Of a stretch of DNA of 5,979 nt, positions 1 to 5,979 are shown piece after piece. Both the position numbers and the translations under genes were made by a program. Each line of letters opens with the position of its first letter. The first letter of the stretch is position 1. This DNA comes from Bacteroidota bacterium (GTDB lineage Bacteria > Bacteroidota > Bacteroidia > UKL13-3), in assembly GCA_947449515.1 (NCBI GenBank), contig CANFSD010000109.1:1-5979 (forward strand), written 5' to 3'. Under the pieces are notes generated by a model, which was not told where the DNA came from, ran no database searches, and worked only from the letters and a program-made list of their open reading frames with translations.

Positions 1-426
1 CCATTGGTTGCTACTGCAACTTGTATAGAAGATACCGTTTGTTGCTTTATTCCTAAATTGGTTTTCTTAGAATTGTTAGAAAAAAATTCTCAAATCAATA
101 AGCACATGTTGAAGTCGCTTTGCCATGATTTGGGTATAGCCGATGAGCGGATTCAAAGTTTAGCCCAAAAAAGTGTTCGCGAGCGTTTGGCAGAAACTTT
201 ATTGTTTTTACAAAAAACATTTCAGGATGATGCCAATACAGATGAAAACTTAATCTCTGTTACTTTACCTAGAGAGGATATTGCAAACATTGTTGGAACA
301 GCCACCGAAACTGTTATACGTTTGTTATCGGAATTTAAATCTGATAAACTCATTGATATGGAAGGCAAGAAAATCCGTATCCTCAATAAAACTGCTTTAG
401 AAAGAATTTCACACGCCTCTGTGTAA
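1..426 (+). CDS. Crp/Fnr-family transcriptional regulator, C-terminal part (5' end outside window)
   Basis: This is a DNA-binding regulator of the Crp/Fnr family, read in frame from base 1 to the TAA at 424-426, giving 141 residues. The family is usually about 200-230 residues, so the start and most of the cyclic-nucleotide-binding-like sensor domain lie to the left; the internal TTG at base 4 is not a credible start. Visible in order (window residue numbers): the end of the sensor beta-barrel (about 1-25), the long dimerisation helix (about 30-72), and the winged helix-turn-helix (about 86-130) beginning LPREDIANIVG. The recognition helix reads TETVIR (102-107). It keeps the Glu and Arg that contact the GA core in Crp and Fnr, but has Ile where E. 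coli Fnr has Ser. Cysteines are at 8, 14, 15 and 41. Whether an N-terminal Fe-S cysteine cluster exists cannot be seen, so oxygen sensing is inferred from the cbb3 genes downstream. Its stop overlaps the next start by one base (TAATG), so the two are probably cotranscribed. Confidence 0.93.
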   Translation, partial: PLVATATCIEDTVCCFIPKLVFLELLEKNSQINKHMLKSLCHDLGIADERIQSLAQKSVRERLAETLLFLQKTFQDDANTDENLISVTLPREDIANIVGTATETVIRLLSEFKSDKLIDMEGKKIRILNKTALERISHASV

Positions 427-1229
427 TGGTTAATTTACCATTTCAAACTGGTATTGTATTTTCTGGTGGTGGTGTAAGAGGTTTTGCTCATGTTGGGGTT
501 ATAAAAGCCTTAGAAGAATTTAACATTTCTCCACAACTTATTTCTGGGGCAAGTGCTGGTGCAATTGCAGGCGTTCTATATGCCGATGGCTATAAGCCTG
601 AAGAAATGATGGAGATTTTTTTGGATTTAGACCTTCATAATCTTTTAAGTTTTCGTGGTTTTAAAATGGGTTTAACCCAACCTGATGGTATTCGTAAAGT
701 TTTGCAAAAGACTTTGAGGGCTAAAAATTTTGAAGAGCTTAAAAAGCCTATGGTAATTGCTTGTACAGATATTGACCTCGCAGAAACAGCTTATTTTAGT
801 CAGGGAAATATTATTGACCCCTTAATTGCAAGCATGGCATTTCCATTTCTAATTAAACCTCAATTGATAAACGGGCACCATTATGTGGATGGAGGTTTAA
901 TGAATAATTTACCAGTGCAGCCATTAATGGGTCAATGTAAAAATATTATTGGAATCCATGTAAATCCATTGCATCCCGAACCTAAATATTTGGGTGCTAG
1001 AAATTACCTAGATAGGATTATTCATATAGGTTTGCGCGCAAATATGTTGAATCTAATTGGCGCATGTGATATGTTTATTGAACCACCTGAACTGGCAGGA
1101 TTTCATCTTTTAAAATTATCATCTGCTAAAGAAATTTATCAAAGAGGGTATGAATACACCCGCGATTTTTTAACAAAACAATCTAATTTAACTCCCTTTC
1201 AAACTAGCTCAGATTCTGATAATCTTTAA
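426..1229 (+). CDS. Patatin-like phospholipase / acyl hydrolase (RssA-like)
   Basis: This 267-residue protein is a single-domain bacterial patatin, a serine lipid acyl hydrolase with a Ser-Asp dyad. All the family landmarks are present: the glycine-rich oxyanion loop GGGVRG at residues 14-19, the nucleophile elbow GASAG at 41-45 (Ser43), and the catalytic DGG at 155-157 (Asp155) followed by MNNLPV. The dyad is intact, so it should be active. Length and layout resemble small cytosolic patatins such as E. coli RssA. I see no signal peptide, membrane segment or POTRA/beta-barrel extension, so it is probably cytoplasmic or peripheral to the inner membrane. The ATG overlaps the regulator's stop by one base and there is no Shine-Dalgarno, which suggests translational coupling. 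The start is well placed because the first beta-strand leading to the oxyanion loop begins at about residue 8. The substrate is unknown; a link to low-oxygen membrane remodelling is inferred from context only. Confidence 0.93.
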   Translation: MVNLPFQTGIVFSGGGVRGFAHVGVIKALEEFNISPQLISGASAGAIAGVLYADGYKPEEMMEIFLDLDLHNLLSFRGFKMGLTQPDGIRKVLQKTLRAKNFEELKKPMVIACTDIDLAETAYFSQGNIIDPLIASMAFPFLIKPQLINGHHYVDGGLMNNLPVQPLMGQCKNIIGIHVNPLHPEPKYLGARNYLDRIIHIGLRANMLNLIGACDMFIEPPELAGFHLLKLSSAKEIYQRGYEYTRDFLTKQSNLTPFQTSSDSDNL

Positions 1230-1231
1230 TA

Positions 1232-1247
1232 TATGACTTAAATCATA
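1232..1247. promoter_or_regulatory. Fnr-like operator upstream of the universal stress protein gene
   Basis: The sequence TATGACTTAAATCATA is an inverted repeat with one mismatch. Its half-sites, ATGAC and ATCAT, are separated by four bases, the TTGAT-N4-ATCAA layout of Fnr-family sites; it matches that consensus at 7 of 10 positions and keeps the TGA/TCA cores. It starts three bases after the patatin stop and is centred at 1239.5, which is 51.5 bases before the TAnnTTTG element at 1291. Binding by the regulator encoded at the left edge is inferred. Confidence 0.6.
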
Positions 1248-1290
1248 GGTCCATTTGAGTTAGGTCATGTTTTAATTTCTGTTTCAAAAG

Positions 1291-1298
1291 TAGTTTTG
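1291..1298 (+). promoter_or_regulatory. Bacteroidota -7 promoter element (TAGTTTTG) for usp-ccoI-ccoS
   Basis: TAGTTTTG is an exact match to the Bacteroidota housekeeping -7 motif TAnnTTTG. It would start transcription at roughly 1303, giving a leader of about 30 bases before the ATG at 1332. No good -33 TTTG box lies about 20 bases upstream, as expected for a promoter that depends on an activator. The operator at 1232-1247 would then sit near -64, a class I activator position. A weaker alternative, TAATTTCT at 1273-1280, is possible but less likely. Confidence 0.55.
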
Positions 1299-1331
1299 AG
1301 ATTAGAAATAAGAATAGCCGTGGTACGAAAT

Positions 1332-2156
1332 ATGTTAATATTAATGGATGGTACAGAGGATGCTGAACGTCTGTTGGATTGCTCTATGAAAATCTTTCAT
1401 AATCAGCAAGATCATTTTAATGGAGCCTTTGTAGAAGGTATAAGTACCGGTAATTTGAACGATGTTTTTGATTGCATGGAACATCTGAATAGTCAGTACA
1501 CCCGGACTGAAATCATAGAAAAAATTCTTCATACTGATTTAAATAACAGTGGTGAATTTATTTCTCGCTTTGTGAAAAAATGTGAAGATTTAAATTTAAG
1601 GGCAAAGGTGTTTATTGGTTCGGAAGAAACCAATGAAGATTTAGTGAATGAGAGCCTGTACAATGATCTATTTTTGATTGGAAAAGATATTTTTAAGAAG
1701 GCCAATATCAATAAAAACTCATTTGATTCTATAGAGTCTTTAATGCGCAATACCAAATGCCCAATTTTATTATTGTCATGCGAACAAATTTCATTTAAAA
1801 ATATAGTCTTAATCTATGATGGCAGTAAGCGTTCCTTTGATGCCATTAAGTTGTTTATGTACCTTATGGGTGATCAAATGTTAGACAATAATTTGATTTT
1901 AAATGTGGTGGTAACAGAGCATAGTTCGGCAAATGAAAAAGGCATCATTGATTACCTGAAAAATTATAAATTGCATTTTTCTATCAATAGGGTTTATCCA
2001 GAAAATTATTATTCCGAATTGCTCGATTTATTGGTTGGTTTGGATTCCTTTTTATTGGTAACTGGTGTTAATAGAAATGATATTTTGGAAGATATGATTT
2101 TTAATAAAGACCACTCTTTTTTTATGAATTCACAACGCGCAATATTTTTAGGATAG
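1332..2156 (+). CDS. Tandem-domain universal stress protein (UspA family)
   Basis: This 274-residue protein has two consecutive Usp folds: residues about 1-150, with the first strand MLILMDGT, and about 155-274, with NIVLIYDGSKRSFDAI (157-172), a typical Usp DGSxxSxxAI opening. The usual Usp nucleotide-binding signature, G-x2-G-x9-G-(S/T), is not intact in either half: the regions after LFLIGKD (114-119) and LLVTGVN (241-247) lack the spaced glycines. ATP binding is therefore doubtful and a protein-interaction or sensory role is as likely. I chose ATG 1332 because it starts directly at the first core strand and leaves a leader after the promoter; GTG 1320 is a possible alternative. The upstream TTG at 1296 overlaps the -7 element and is unlikely. 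The stop is one base before the ccoI start, so the two are cotranscribed. Usp proteins are often part of low-oxygen regulons; a specific job in oxidase assembly is inference. Confidence 0.85.
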   Translation: MLILMDGTEDAERLLDCSMKIFHNQQDHFNGAFVEGISTGNLNDVFDCMEHLNSQYTRTEIIEKILHTDLNNSGEFISRFVKKCEDLNLRAKVFIGSEETNEDLVNESLYNDLFLIGKDIFKKANINKNSFDSIESLMRNTKCPILLLSCEQISFKNIVLIYDGSKRSFDAIKLFMYLMGDQMLDNNLILNVVVTEHSSANEKGIIDYLKNYKLHFSINRVYPENYYSELLDLLVGLDSFLLVTGVNRNDILEDMIFNKDHSFFMNSQRAIFLG

Positions 2157-2157
2157 A

Positions 2158-4575
2158 ATGGGGAAGGAAACTCAATTAATAGTTAGCACTTGTTTTCATT
2201 GCGGAGATAGCCTACCCAACTCAGTTATTTCCTTTGATGATAAAAATTTTTGTTGTGTAGGATGTAAAGGTGTTTACGAGTTATTGTCCCAAAATAATCT
2301 CTGCGACTACTACGAATTAGCGGATAAGCCAGGATTGAGTTTAAAAAATCCTGTTTCCAAAGTTAAATTTAATTTTCTTGATGATGATCAAATACAAAGG
2401 CAATTACTTCAGTACCGTGATGACAAAATTTCCCGCATTACTTTTCATATGCCAACTATGCATTGTAGCAGTTGCATTTGGTTGCTGGAAAATCTTTACA
2501 AACTTGATAAAGGGGTAAAAAATTCTCGGGTAGATTTTTTACGCAAACAACTGAGCATTACTTTCGACCACAACCATAGTAGCCTCAGGCAAATTGTAGA
2601 ATTATTAAGTGGTCTTGGGTATGAGCCTTCTCTCAATTTAAATGATTTAGAAGGCAAGAAGAAACAGCAAAATTCCAATCGATTACTTTACCAACTGGGG
2701 GTAGCAGGATTTGGGTTTGGTAATATTATGCTGATTAGTTTTCCTGAATATTTTGGGTTAGATAGTTTTTCATCCTCCTACCTTTCCAAATTATTTGGGT
2801 TTTTAAATATGGGTCTTGCGCTTCCTGTTTTTTTATATTCTGCACAAGATTATTTTATTTCCGCCTACAGAAGTTTACGTAAGGGTGTTGTAAACATTGA
2901 TTTTCCGTTGGCTTTGGGAATATTGGTCATGTTTACGCGCAGTTCTTATGAGGTAATTACCCACTCTGGCATAGGTTTTTTTGATACTTTGGCAGGCTTG
3001 GTCTTCTTTCTTTTGTTAGGCAAGTGGGTGCAACAACGCACCATTGATACGCTTTCATTTGAACGCGATTATAAATCTTATTTTCCTGTAGCAGTTTCGG
3101 TTTTGCAAAACACCAAAGAAACTACTGTTCCTGTAACACAATTAAAAATAGGTGATCGCATTATTATTCGCAACAATGAAATTATTCCTGCTGATTCAAT
3201 TCTTTTAAAAGGTTCGGCCCAAATTGATTTCAGTTTTGTTACTGGAGAAAATGATCCGATTGAAAAAGTTTTGGGTGAGGTAATTTATGCTGGAGGCCGA
3301 CAAGTTGGGAGTTCAATTGAATTAGAGGTTTGTAAAACTGTTTCTCAAAGTTATCTTACTCAATTGTGGAACAGCGAACATTTTGCCAAAGACCAACAAA
3401 GTAGCATTCAAAGTTTTCAGTCTATTGTGAGCAGGTATTTTACCTTTGCACTTTTAATAATAGCCTTTGCCTCTGCCGCATTTTGGTTTTGGTTCGACCC
3501 AAGCCGCAGTTTAAATGCCTTTACCGCGGTATTGATTATTGCCTGTCCTTGTGCTTTAGCTTTGTCTTCTCCTTTTGCCTTGGGGAATAGTTTGAGGATG
3601 TTGGGTAGAAGTAAATTTTATTTAAAATCGCCGGATATTGTAGAAAAAATGGCCAAGGTAGATCACTTGGTTTTTGATAAAACAGGTACCATTACACAGG
3701 CTGCCGAATCTGGAATTCATTATTTTGGGGACCCATTATCGGGCTTGCAAAGGAATTGGGTTAAGGCCGTTTGCGGAAATTCTGTTCATCCTTTGAGTAA
3801 GAAAATAGCAGGATTTTTGCCAGAAACCGATTCAATAAAATACCTGATTGAAAATTACCAAGAGCATGCAGGTAAAGGAATTTCGGCTACAATAAATCAT
3901 GTAGCCATTCAAATTGGTTCTGCCACCTACCTTCAAATACAGCAAGATAAAAACGCAGATGTTTTGGCAACCCGGGTTTATGTGGCTTTTGATGGAAATT
4001 GTGCAGGTTATTTTGAAATTACCCAAGCCTACAGAGAAGGATTATCAGCCCTGGTGGGTAATTTATCAAACACCTATCAATTGAGTTTGTTAAGTGGCGA
4101 TAATGATTCAGAGCGAGAACGTTTGTTGCAAGTGTTTCCAAAAAACGCACAGATGTTATTTAACATGAGCCCTTCTGAAAAAATGTTATACATCCATCAA
4201 TTGCGTGAAAGTGGCGCCAAGGTAGCCATGTTAGGCGATGGTTTAAATGATGCCGGTGCATTAAAAGTGGCAGATTTAGGTATTTCAATTACTGAAAATA
4301 CTGCTCATTTTTCTCCAGGCAGTGATGTGATTATGGATGCTACTGGATTTGAAAAGTTGGGAAATTATTTCAAGTATGCAAAAAGCACCTTAGGAGTGAT
4401 TCATGCTAGTTTTGTGATTTCATTGCTCTATAATATTTTTGGTTTGAGCTTTGCTGTTCAAGGTTTATTATCGCCAATAATTGCGGCTATTTTAATGCCC
4501 ATAAGTAGTATAAGTGTTATTTTATTTACTACGGTTTCAACCTATTTATTTGCCAAAAAGAACCGATTATTTTAA
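2158..4575 (+). CDS. ccoI: Copper-translocating P1B-type ATPase, cbb3 oxidase biogenesis (CcoI/FixI)
   Basis: This 805-residue inner-membrane ATPase exports Cu(I) for assembly of the CuB centre in cbb3 oxidase. An N-terminal cysteine-rich metal-binding region has C12xxC15 and C32-C33-xx-C36, typical of CcoI/FixI rather than detoxifying CopA. A heavy-metal-associated domain follows with MHCSSC (C103, C106). About eight membrane helices are visible, four before the actuator domain (about 176-292), two around 425-475 and two around 745-797. Catalytic motifs are TGEN (362-365, actuator), CPC (463-465, membrane copper site), DKTGT (507-511, phosphorylated Asp507), HP (544-545), GKG (572-574) and GDGLND (693-698). 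Y758-N759 and M780-x2-S783-S784 match the Cu(I) signature of the last two helices. The protein looks intact. The fourth actuator residue is Asn where Ser, Thr or Ala is usual. The ATG lies one base after the usp stop, with a partial Shine-Dalgarno (AGGA, 2150-2153). The next gene is ccoS, which supports the CcoI assignment over CopA. Confidence 0.96.
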   Translation: MGKETQLIVSTCFHCGDSLPNSVISFDDKNFCCVGCKGVYELLSQNNLCDYYELADKPGLSLKNPVSKVKFNFLDDDQIQRQLLQYRDDKISRITFHMPTMHCSSCIWLLENLYKLDKGVKNSRVDFLRKQLSITFDHNHSSLRQIVELLSGLGYEPSLNLNDLEGKKKQQNSNRLLYQLGVAGFGFGNIMLISFPEYFGLDSFSSSYLSKLFGFLNMGLALPVFLYSAQDYFISAYRSLRKGVVNIDFPLALGILVMFTRSSYEVITHSGIGFFDTLAGLVFFLLLGKWVQQRTIDTLSFERDYKSYFPVAVSVLQNTKETTVPVTQLKIGDRIIIRNNEIIPADSILLKGSAQIDFSFVTGENDPIEKVLGEVIYAGGRQVGSSIELEVCKTVSQSYLTQLWNSEHFAKDQQSSIQSFQSIVSRYFTFALLIIAFASAAFWFWFDPSRSLNAFTAVLIIACPCALALSSPFALGNSLRMLGRSKFYLKSPDIVEKMAKVDHLVFDKTGTITQAAESGIHYFGDPLSGLQRNWVKAVCGNSVHPLSKKIAGFLPETDSIKYLIENYQEHAGKGISATINHVAIQIGSATYLQIQQDKNADVLATRVYVAFDGNCAGYFEITQAYREGLSALVGNLSNTYQLSLLSGDNDSERERLLQVFPKNAQMLFNMSPSEKMLYIHQLRESGAKVAMLGDGLNDAGALKVADLGISITENTAHFSPGSDVIMDATGFEKLGNYFKYAKSTLGVIHASFVISLLYNIFGLSFAVQGLLSPIIAAILMPISSISVILFTTVSTYLFAKKNRLF

Positions 4576-4589
4576 TTTAATATTGCCTT

Positions 4590-4757
4590 ATGAAAATTAT
4601 GTTTTTATTAATTGGTTGCAGTTTGGTAATGGCTCTTGGGTTTCTAATTGCCTTTATTTGGTCTGTGAAAAATGGCCAAATGGAGGATGATTATACACCA
4701 TCTGTGCGAATTCTCTTTGAGGATAAGCCTGTTAAGGAAGACACGGAAGAAAAATAG
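4590..4757 (+). CDS. ccoS: cbb3-type cytochrome oxidase assembly protein CcoS
   Basis: This 55-residue protein is a typical CcoS, a small inner-membrane protein needed for insertion of heme and copper cofactors into the cbb3 catalytic subunit. It has one membrane helix (about residues 4-24), then the hallmark FIWSVKNGQMEDDYTPSVRI segment (22-41) with RILFED, and a short charged C-terminal tail rich in Lys and Glu. The family is usually about 45-70 residues, so it is full length. It starts 14 bases after the ccoI stop with no Shine-Dalgarno and no promoter element visible in between, so it should be the last gene of the usp-ccoI-ccoS transcript. The adjacent ccoI and ccoN genes make the assignment secure. 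Confidence 0.94.
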   Translation: MKIMFLLIGCSLVMALGFLIAFIWSVKNGQMEDDYTPSVRILFEDKPVKEDTEEK

Positions 4758-4780
4758 GCTTCGAAAAGCATTCCTCAAAA

Positions 4781-4796
4781 ACTGATAAAAATCAGT
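4781..4796. promoter_or_regulatory. Fnr-like operator upstream of ccoN
   Basis: ACTGATAAAAATCAGT is a perfect 16-base inverted repeat with a four-base centre. Its core, CTGAT-AAAA-ATCAG, matches the Fnr consensus TTGAT-N4-ATCAA at 8 of 10 positions. It lies in the non-coding gap between ccoS and ccoN. Its centre (4788.5) is 51.5 bases before the -7 element at 4840, the same distance as at the usp promoter. Low-oxygen activation of cbb3 oxidase genes by Fnr-family regulators is well established; that this site is bound here is inferred. Confidence 0.75.
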
Positions 4797-4839
4797 ATCC
4801 CTAATAAGGAATGTCATTTTTATGTCTGCTTGCGGTCAG

Positions 4840-4847
4840 TATTTTTG
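4840..4847 (+). promoter_or_regulatory. Bacteroidota -7 promoter element (TATTTTTG) for ccoN
   Basis: TATTTTTG is an exact TAnnTTTG match. It predicts a start of transcription near 4852 and a leader of about 22 bases before the ATG at 4874. No clear -33 TTTG box is present at the usual spacing, which fits an activator-dependent promoter. It gives ccoN its own promoter, separate from the transcript entering through ccoS. Confidence 0.6.
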
Positions 4848-4873
4848 GTTCATTAAAACTAATTATTGAACCT

Positions 4874-5979
4874 ATGCAAGTGGAAAATTTCAACTACGAC
4901 AACCGGATCGTCCGGAACTTCATCATTGCCTCTGTTATTTTTGGCGTGGTGGGTATGTTGGTAGGGTTGGTCATTGCGATCCAGCTTTACTATCCAGCAT
5001 TAAATCTCAACTTACCATTTACTTCATTTGGCCGTTTAAGACCATTGCATACCAATGCGGTGATTTTTGCCTTTGTTGGTAATGCAATTTTTGCGGGAAT
5101 TTATTATTCACTTCAACGCTTGTGTAAGGCAAGGTTATTTAGTGATGTATTAAGTAATATTCACTTTTGGGGATGGCAATTAATTATTTTAGCTGCGGCT
5201 ATTACCTTGCCATTAGGTTTAACTACAAGTAAAGAATATGCTGAGTTAGAATGGCCAATTGATATAGCAATTACCTTGGTTTGGGTAGTATTTGGTATCA
5301 ATATGATTGGTACTATTATTAAGCGCCGCGAGCGCCACATGTATGTTGCCATTTGGTTCTATTTGGCAACTTTTATTACTGTAGCCGTTTTGCATATTGT
5401 TAACTCATTTGAATTGCCAATTAGCTTTACAAAAAGTTATATGTTATATGCCGGTGTGCAAGATGCCTTGGTACAATGGTGGTATGGACATAATGCGGTT
5501 GCATTTTTCTTAACCACTCCTTATTTAGGTATGATGTATTACTATTTGCCTAAAGCGGTAAACCGTCCTGTTTATTCTTATAAATTATCAATTGTTCACT
5601 TCTGGACATTGATTTTCTTATATATCTGGGCTGGTCCTCACCATTTATTATATTCTGCATTACCAGATTGGGCGCAGTCATTAGGTGTTGTTTTCTCTAT
5701 TATGTTGATTGCACCATCTTGGGGTGGTATGATCAATGGCCTATTAACTTTAAGAGGTGCTTGGGATAAGGTTCGTGATGAACCTGTTTTGAAATTCTTT
5801 GCTGTGGGTGTTACCGCATATGGTATGGCAACTTTTGAAGGTCCAATGTTGAGTTTGAAAAACGTAAATGCCATTGCGCATTTTACAGATTGGATCGTTG
5901 CACACGTGCATACTGGTGCTTTGGGCTGGAATGGTCTAATGACTTTTGGTATGTTCTATTGGTTGGTGCCAAAAATTTA
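4874..5979 (+). CDS. ccoN: cbb3-type cytochrome c oxidase subunit I (CcoN), N-terminal part (3' end outside window)
   Basis: This is the catalytic subunit of the high-affinity cbb3 terminal oxidase, an inner-membrane heme-copper enzyme that reduces oxygen to water and pumps protons. The first 368 residues are in the window with no stop. All metal ligands are visible: His59 (RPLHTN) and His346 for low-spin heme b, His344 for heme b3 (VAHVHTG), and His206 (WYGHNAV), His256 and His257 (AGPHHLL) for CuB. Tyr250 (FLYIWAG) is placed to form the His-Tyr cross-link. Glu322 (FEGPML) and the EYAELEWPIDI segment (121-131) are also family hallmarks. Numbering is one less than in the Pseudomonas stutzeri enzyme, so no insertions or deletions are apparent. 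The ATG at 4874 gives a short polar N-terminus before the first helix (about 14-38). In many Bacteroidota ccoN continues into ccoO as a fused gene; the window ends too early to tell. Transcription probably starts at the Fnr-like promoter just upstream. Confidence 0.97.
   Translation, partial: MQVENFNYDNRIVRNFIIASVIFGVVGMLVGLVIAIQLYYPALNLNLPFTSFGRLRPLHTNAVIFAFVGNAIFAGIYYSLQRLCKARLFSDVLSNIHFWGWQLIILAAAITLPLGLTTSKEYAELEWPIDIAITLVWVVFGINMIGTIIKRRERHMYVAIWFYLATFITVAVLHIVNSFELPISFTKSYMLYAGVQDALVQWWYGHNAVAFFLTTPYLGMMYYYLPKAVNRPVYSYKLSIVHFWTLIFLYIWAGPHHLLYSALPDWAQSLGVVFSIMLIAPSWGGMINGLLTLRGAWDKVRDEPVLKFFAVGVTAYGMATFEGPMLSLKNVNAIAHFTDWIVAHVHTGALGWNGLMTFGMFYWLVPKI
4903..4915 (+). repeat. Small GC-rich inverted repeat in the first codons of ccoN
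   Basis: CCGGA-TCG-TCCGG is a perfect 5-base inverted repeat with a 3-base loop, covering ccoN codons 10-14, about 30-42 bases after the A of the ATG. It stands out in an AT-rich gene because it uses two CGG arginine codons and sits in a run of C-ending codons. It could form a short RNA hairpin near the start of the message, or be a by-product of codon choice. Confidence 0.4.

Noticed and set aside
1296..1331. Upstream TTG start extending the stress protein by 12 residues
   Set aside because: The TTG lies inside the TAnnTTTG promoter element, so it would not be on the predicted transcript, and the added residues do not belong to the Usp fold.
4758..4769. Possible terminator hairpin GCTT-CGAA-AAGC right after the ccoS stop
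   Set aside because: The stem has only four pairs, two of them A-T, and no T-run follows. It is too weak to call a terminator, so read-through into ccoN remains possible.
4811..4826. Direct repeat ATGTC spaced 11 bases apart before ccoN
   Set aside because: Five-base repeats are expected often by chance in AT-rich non-coding DNA, and no second copy appears at the usp promoter.
1341..5874. Minus-strand open frames of about 60-80 codons within usp, ccoI and ccoN
   Set aside because: All lie opposite well-identified genes, their translations resemble no family I know, and none has a promoter or ribosome binding site I can support.
1..5979. A wholly new defence, mobile or RNA-based system
   Set aside because: Every gene belongs to a known family in a coherent respiratory context, with no transposase, CRISPR repeat, structured RNA or large repeat visible.

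Overview
The window is AT-rich and reads as part of a Bacteroidota chromosome. All six genes lie on the + strand. The evidence for Bacteroidota is the type of Crp/Fnr regulator, the near absence of Shine-Dalgarno sequences, and two exact matches to the Bacteroidota -7 promoter element TAnnTTTG. The gene order, CcoI-type copper ATPase, then CcoS, then CcoN, is the cbb3 oxidase arrangement familiar from that phylum. I cannot resolve the class or genus.

Layout. Bases 1-426 hold the C-terminal 141 residues of a Crp/Fnr-family regulator; its start lies off the left edge. Its stop overlaps by one base the start of a patatin-like phospholipase (426-1229). A 102-base gap follows, with an Fnr-like palindrome (1232-1247) and a TAnnTTTG promoter element (1291-1298). 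These precede a likely operon: a two-domain universal stress protein (1332-2156), the copper-transporting P-type ATPase CcoI (2158-4575) and the small assembly protein CcoS (4590-4757). A second gap (4758-4873) repeats the arrangement, with a perfect 16-base Fnr-like inverted repeat (4781-4796) and another TAnnTTTG (4840-4847). It precedes ccoN, the catalytic subunit of cbb3 oxidase, which runs off the right edge (4874-5979).

How the genes fit together. CcoN needs a heme b/b3-CuB centre. CcoI supplies the copper for it and CcoS is needed for cofactor insertion. The regulator is a plausible sensor that switches these transcription units on when oxygen is scarce. The patatin and the stress protein are probably accessory members of the same low-oxygen regulon. 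Their substrates and partners cannot be read from the sequence.

The most notable observation is that the two Fnr-like palindromes are both centred exactly 51.5 bases upstream of the first base of their TAnnTTTG element. This points to one activator working at the same helical position at both promoters. I found no evidence of a wholly new system, mobile element, CRISPR array or RNA gene. No stretch longer than 300 bases lacks a gene.
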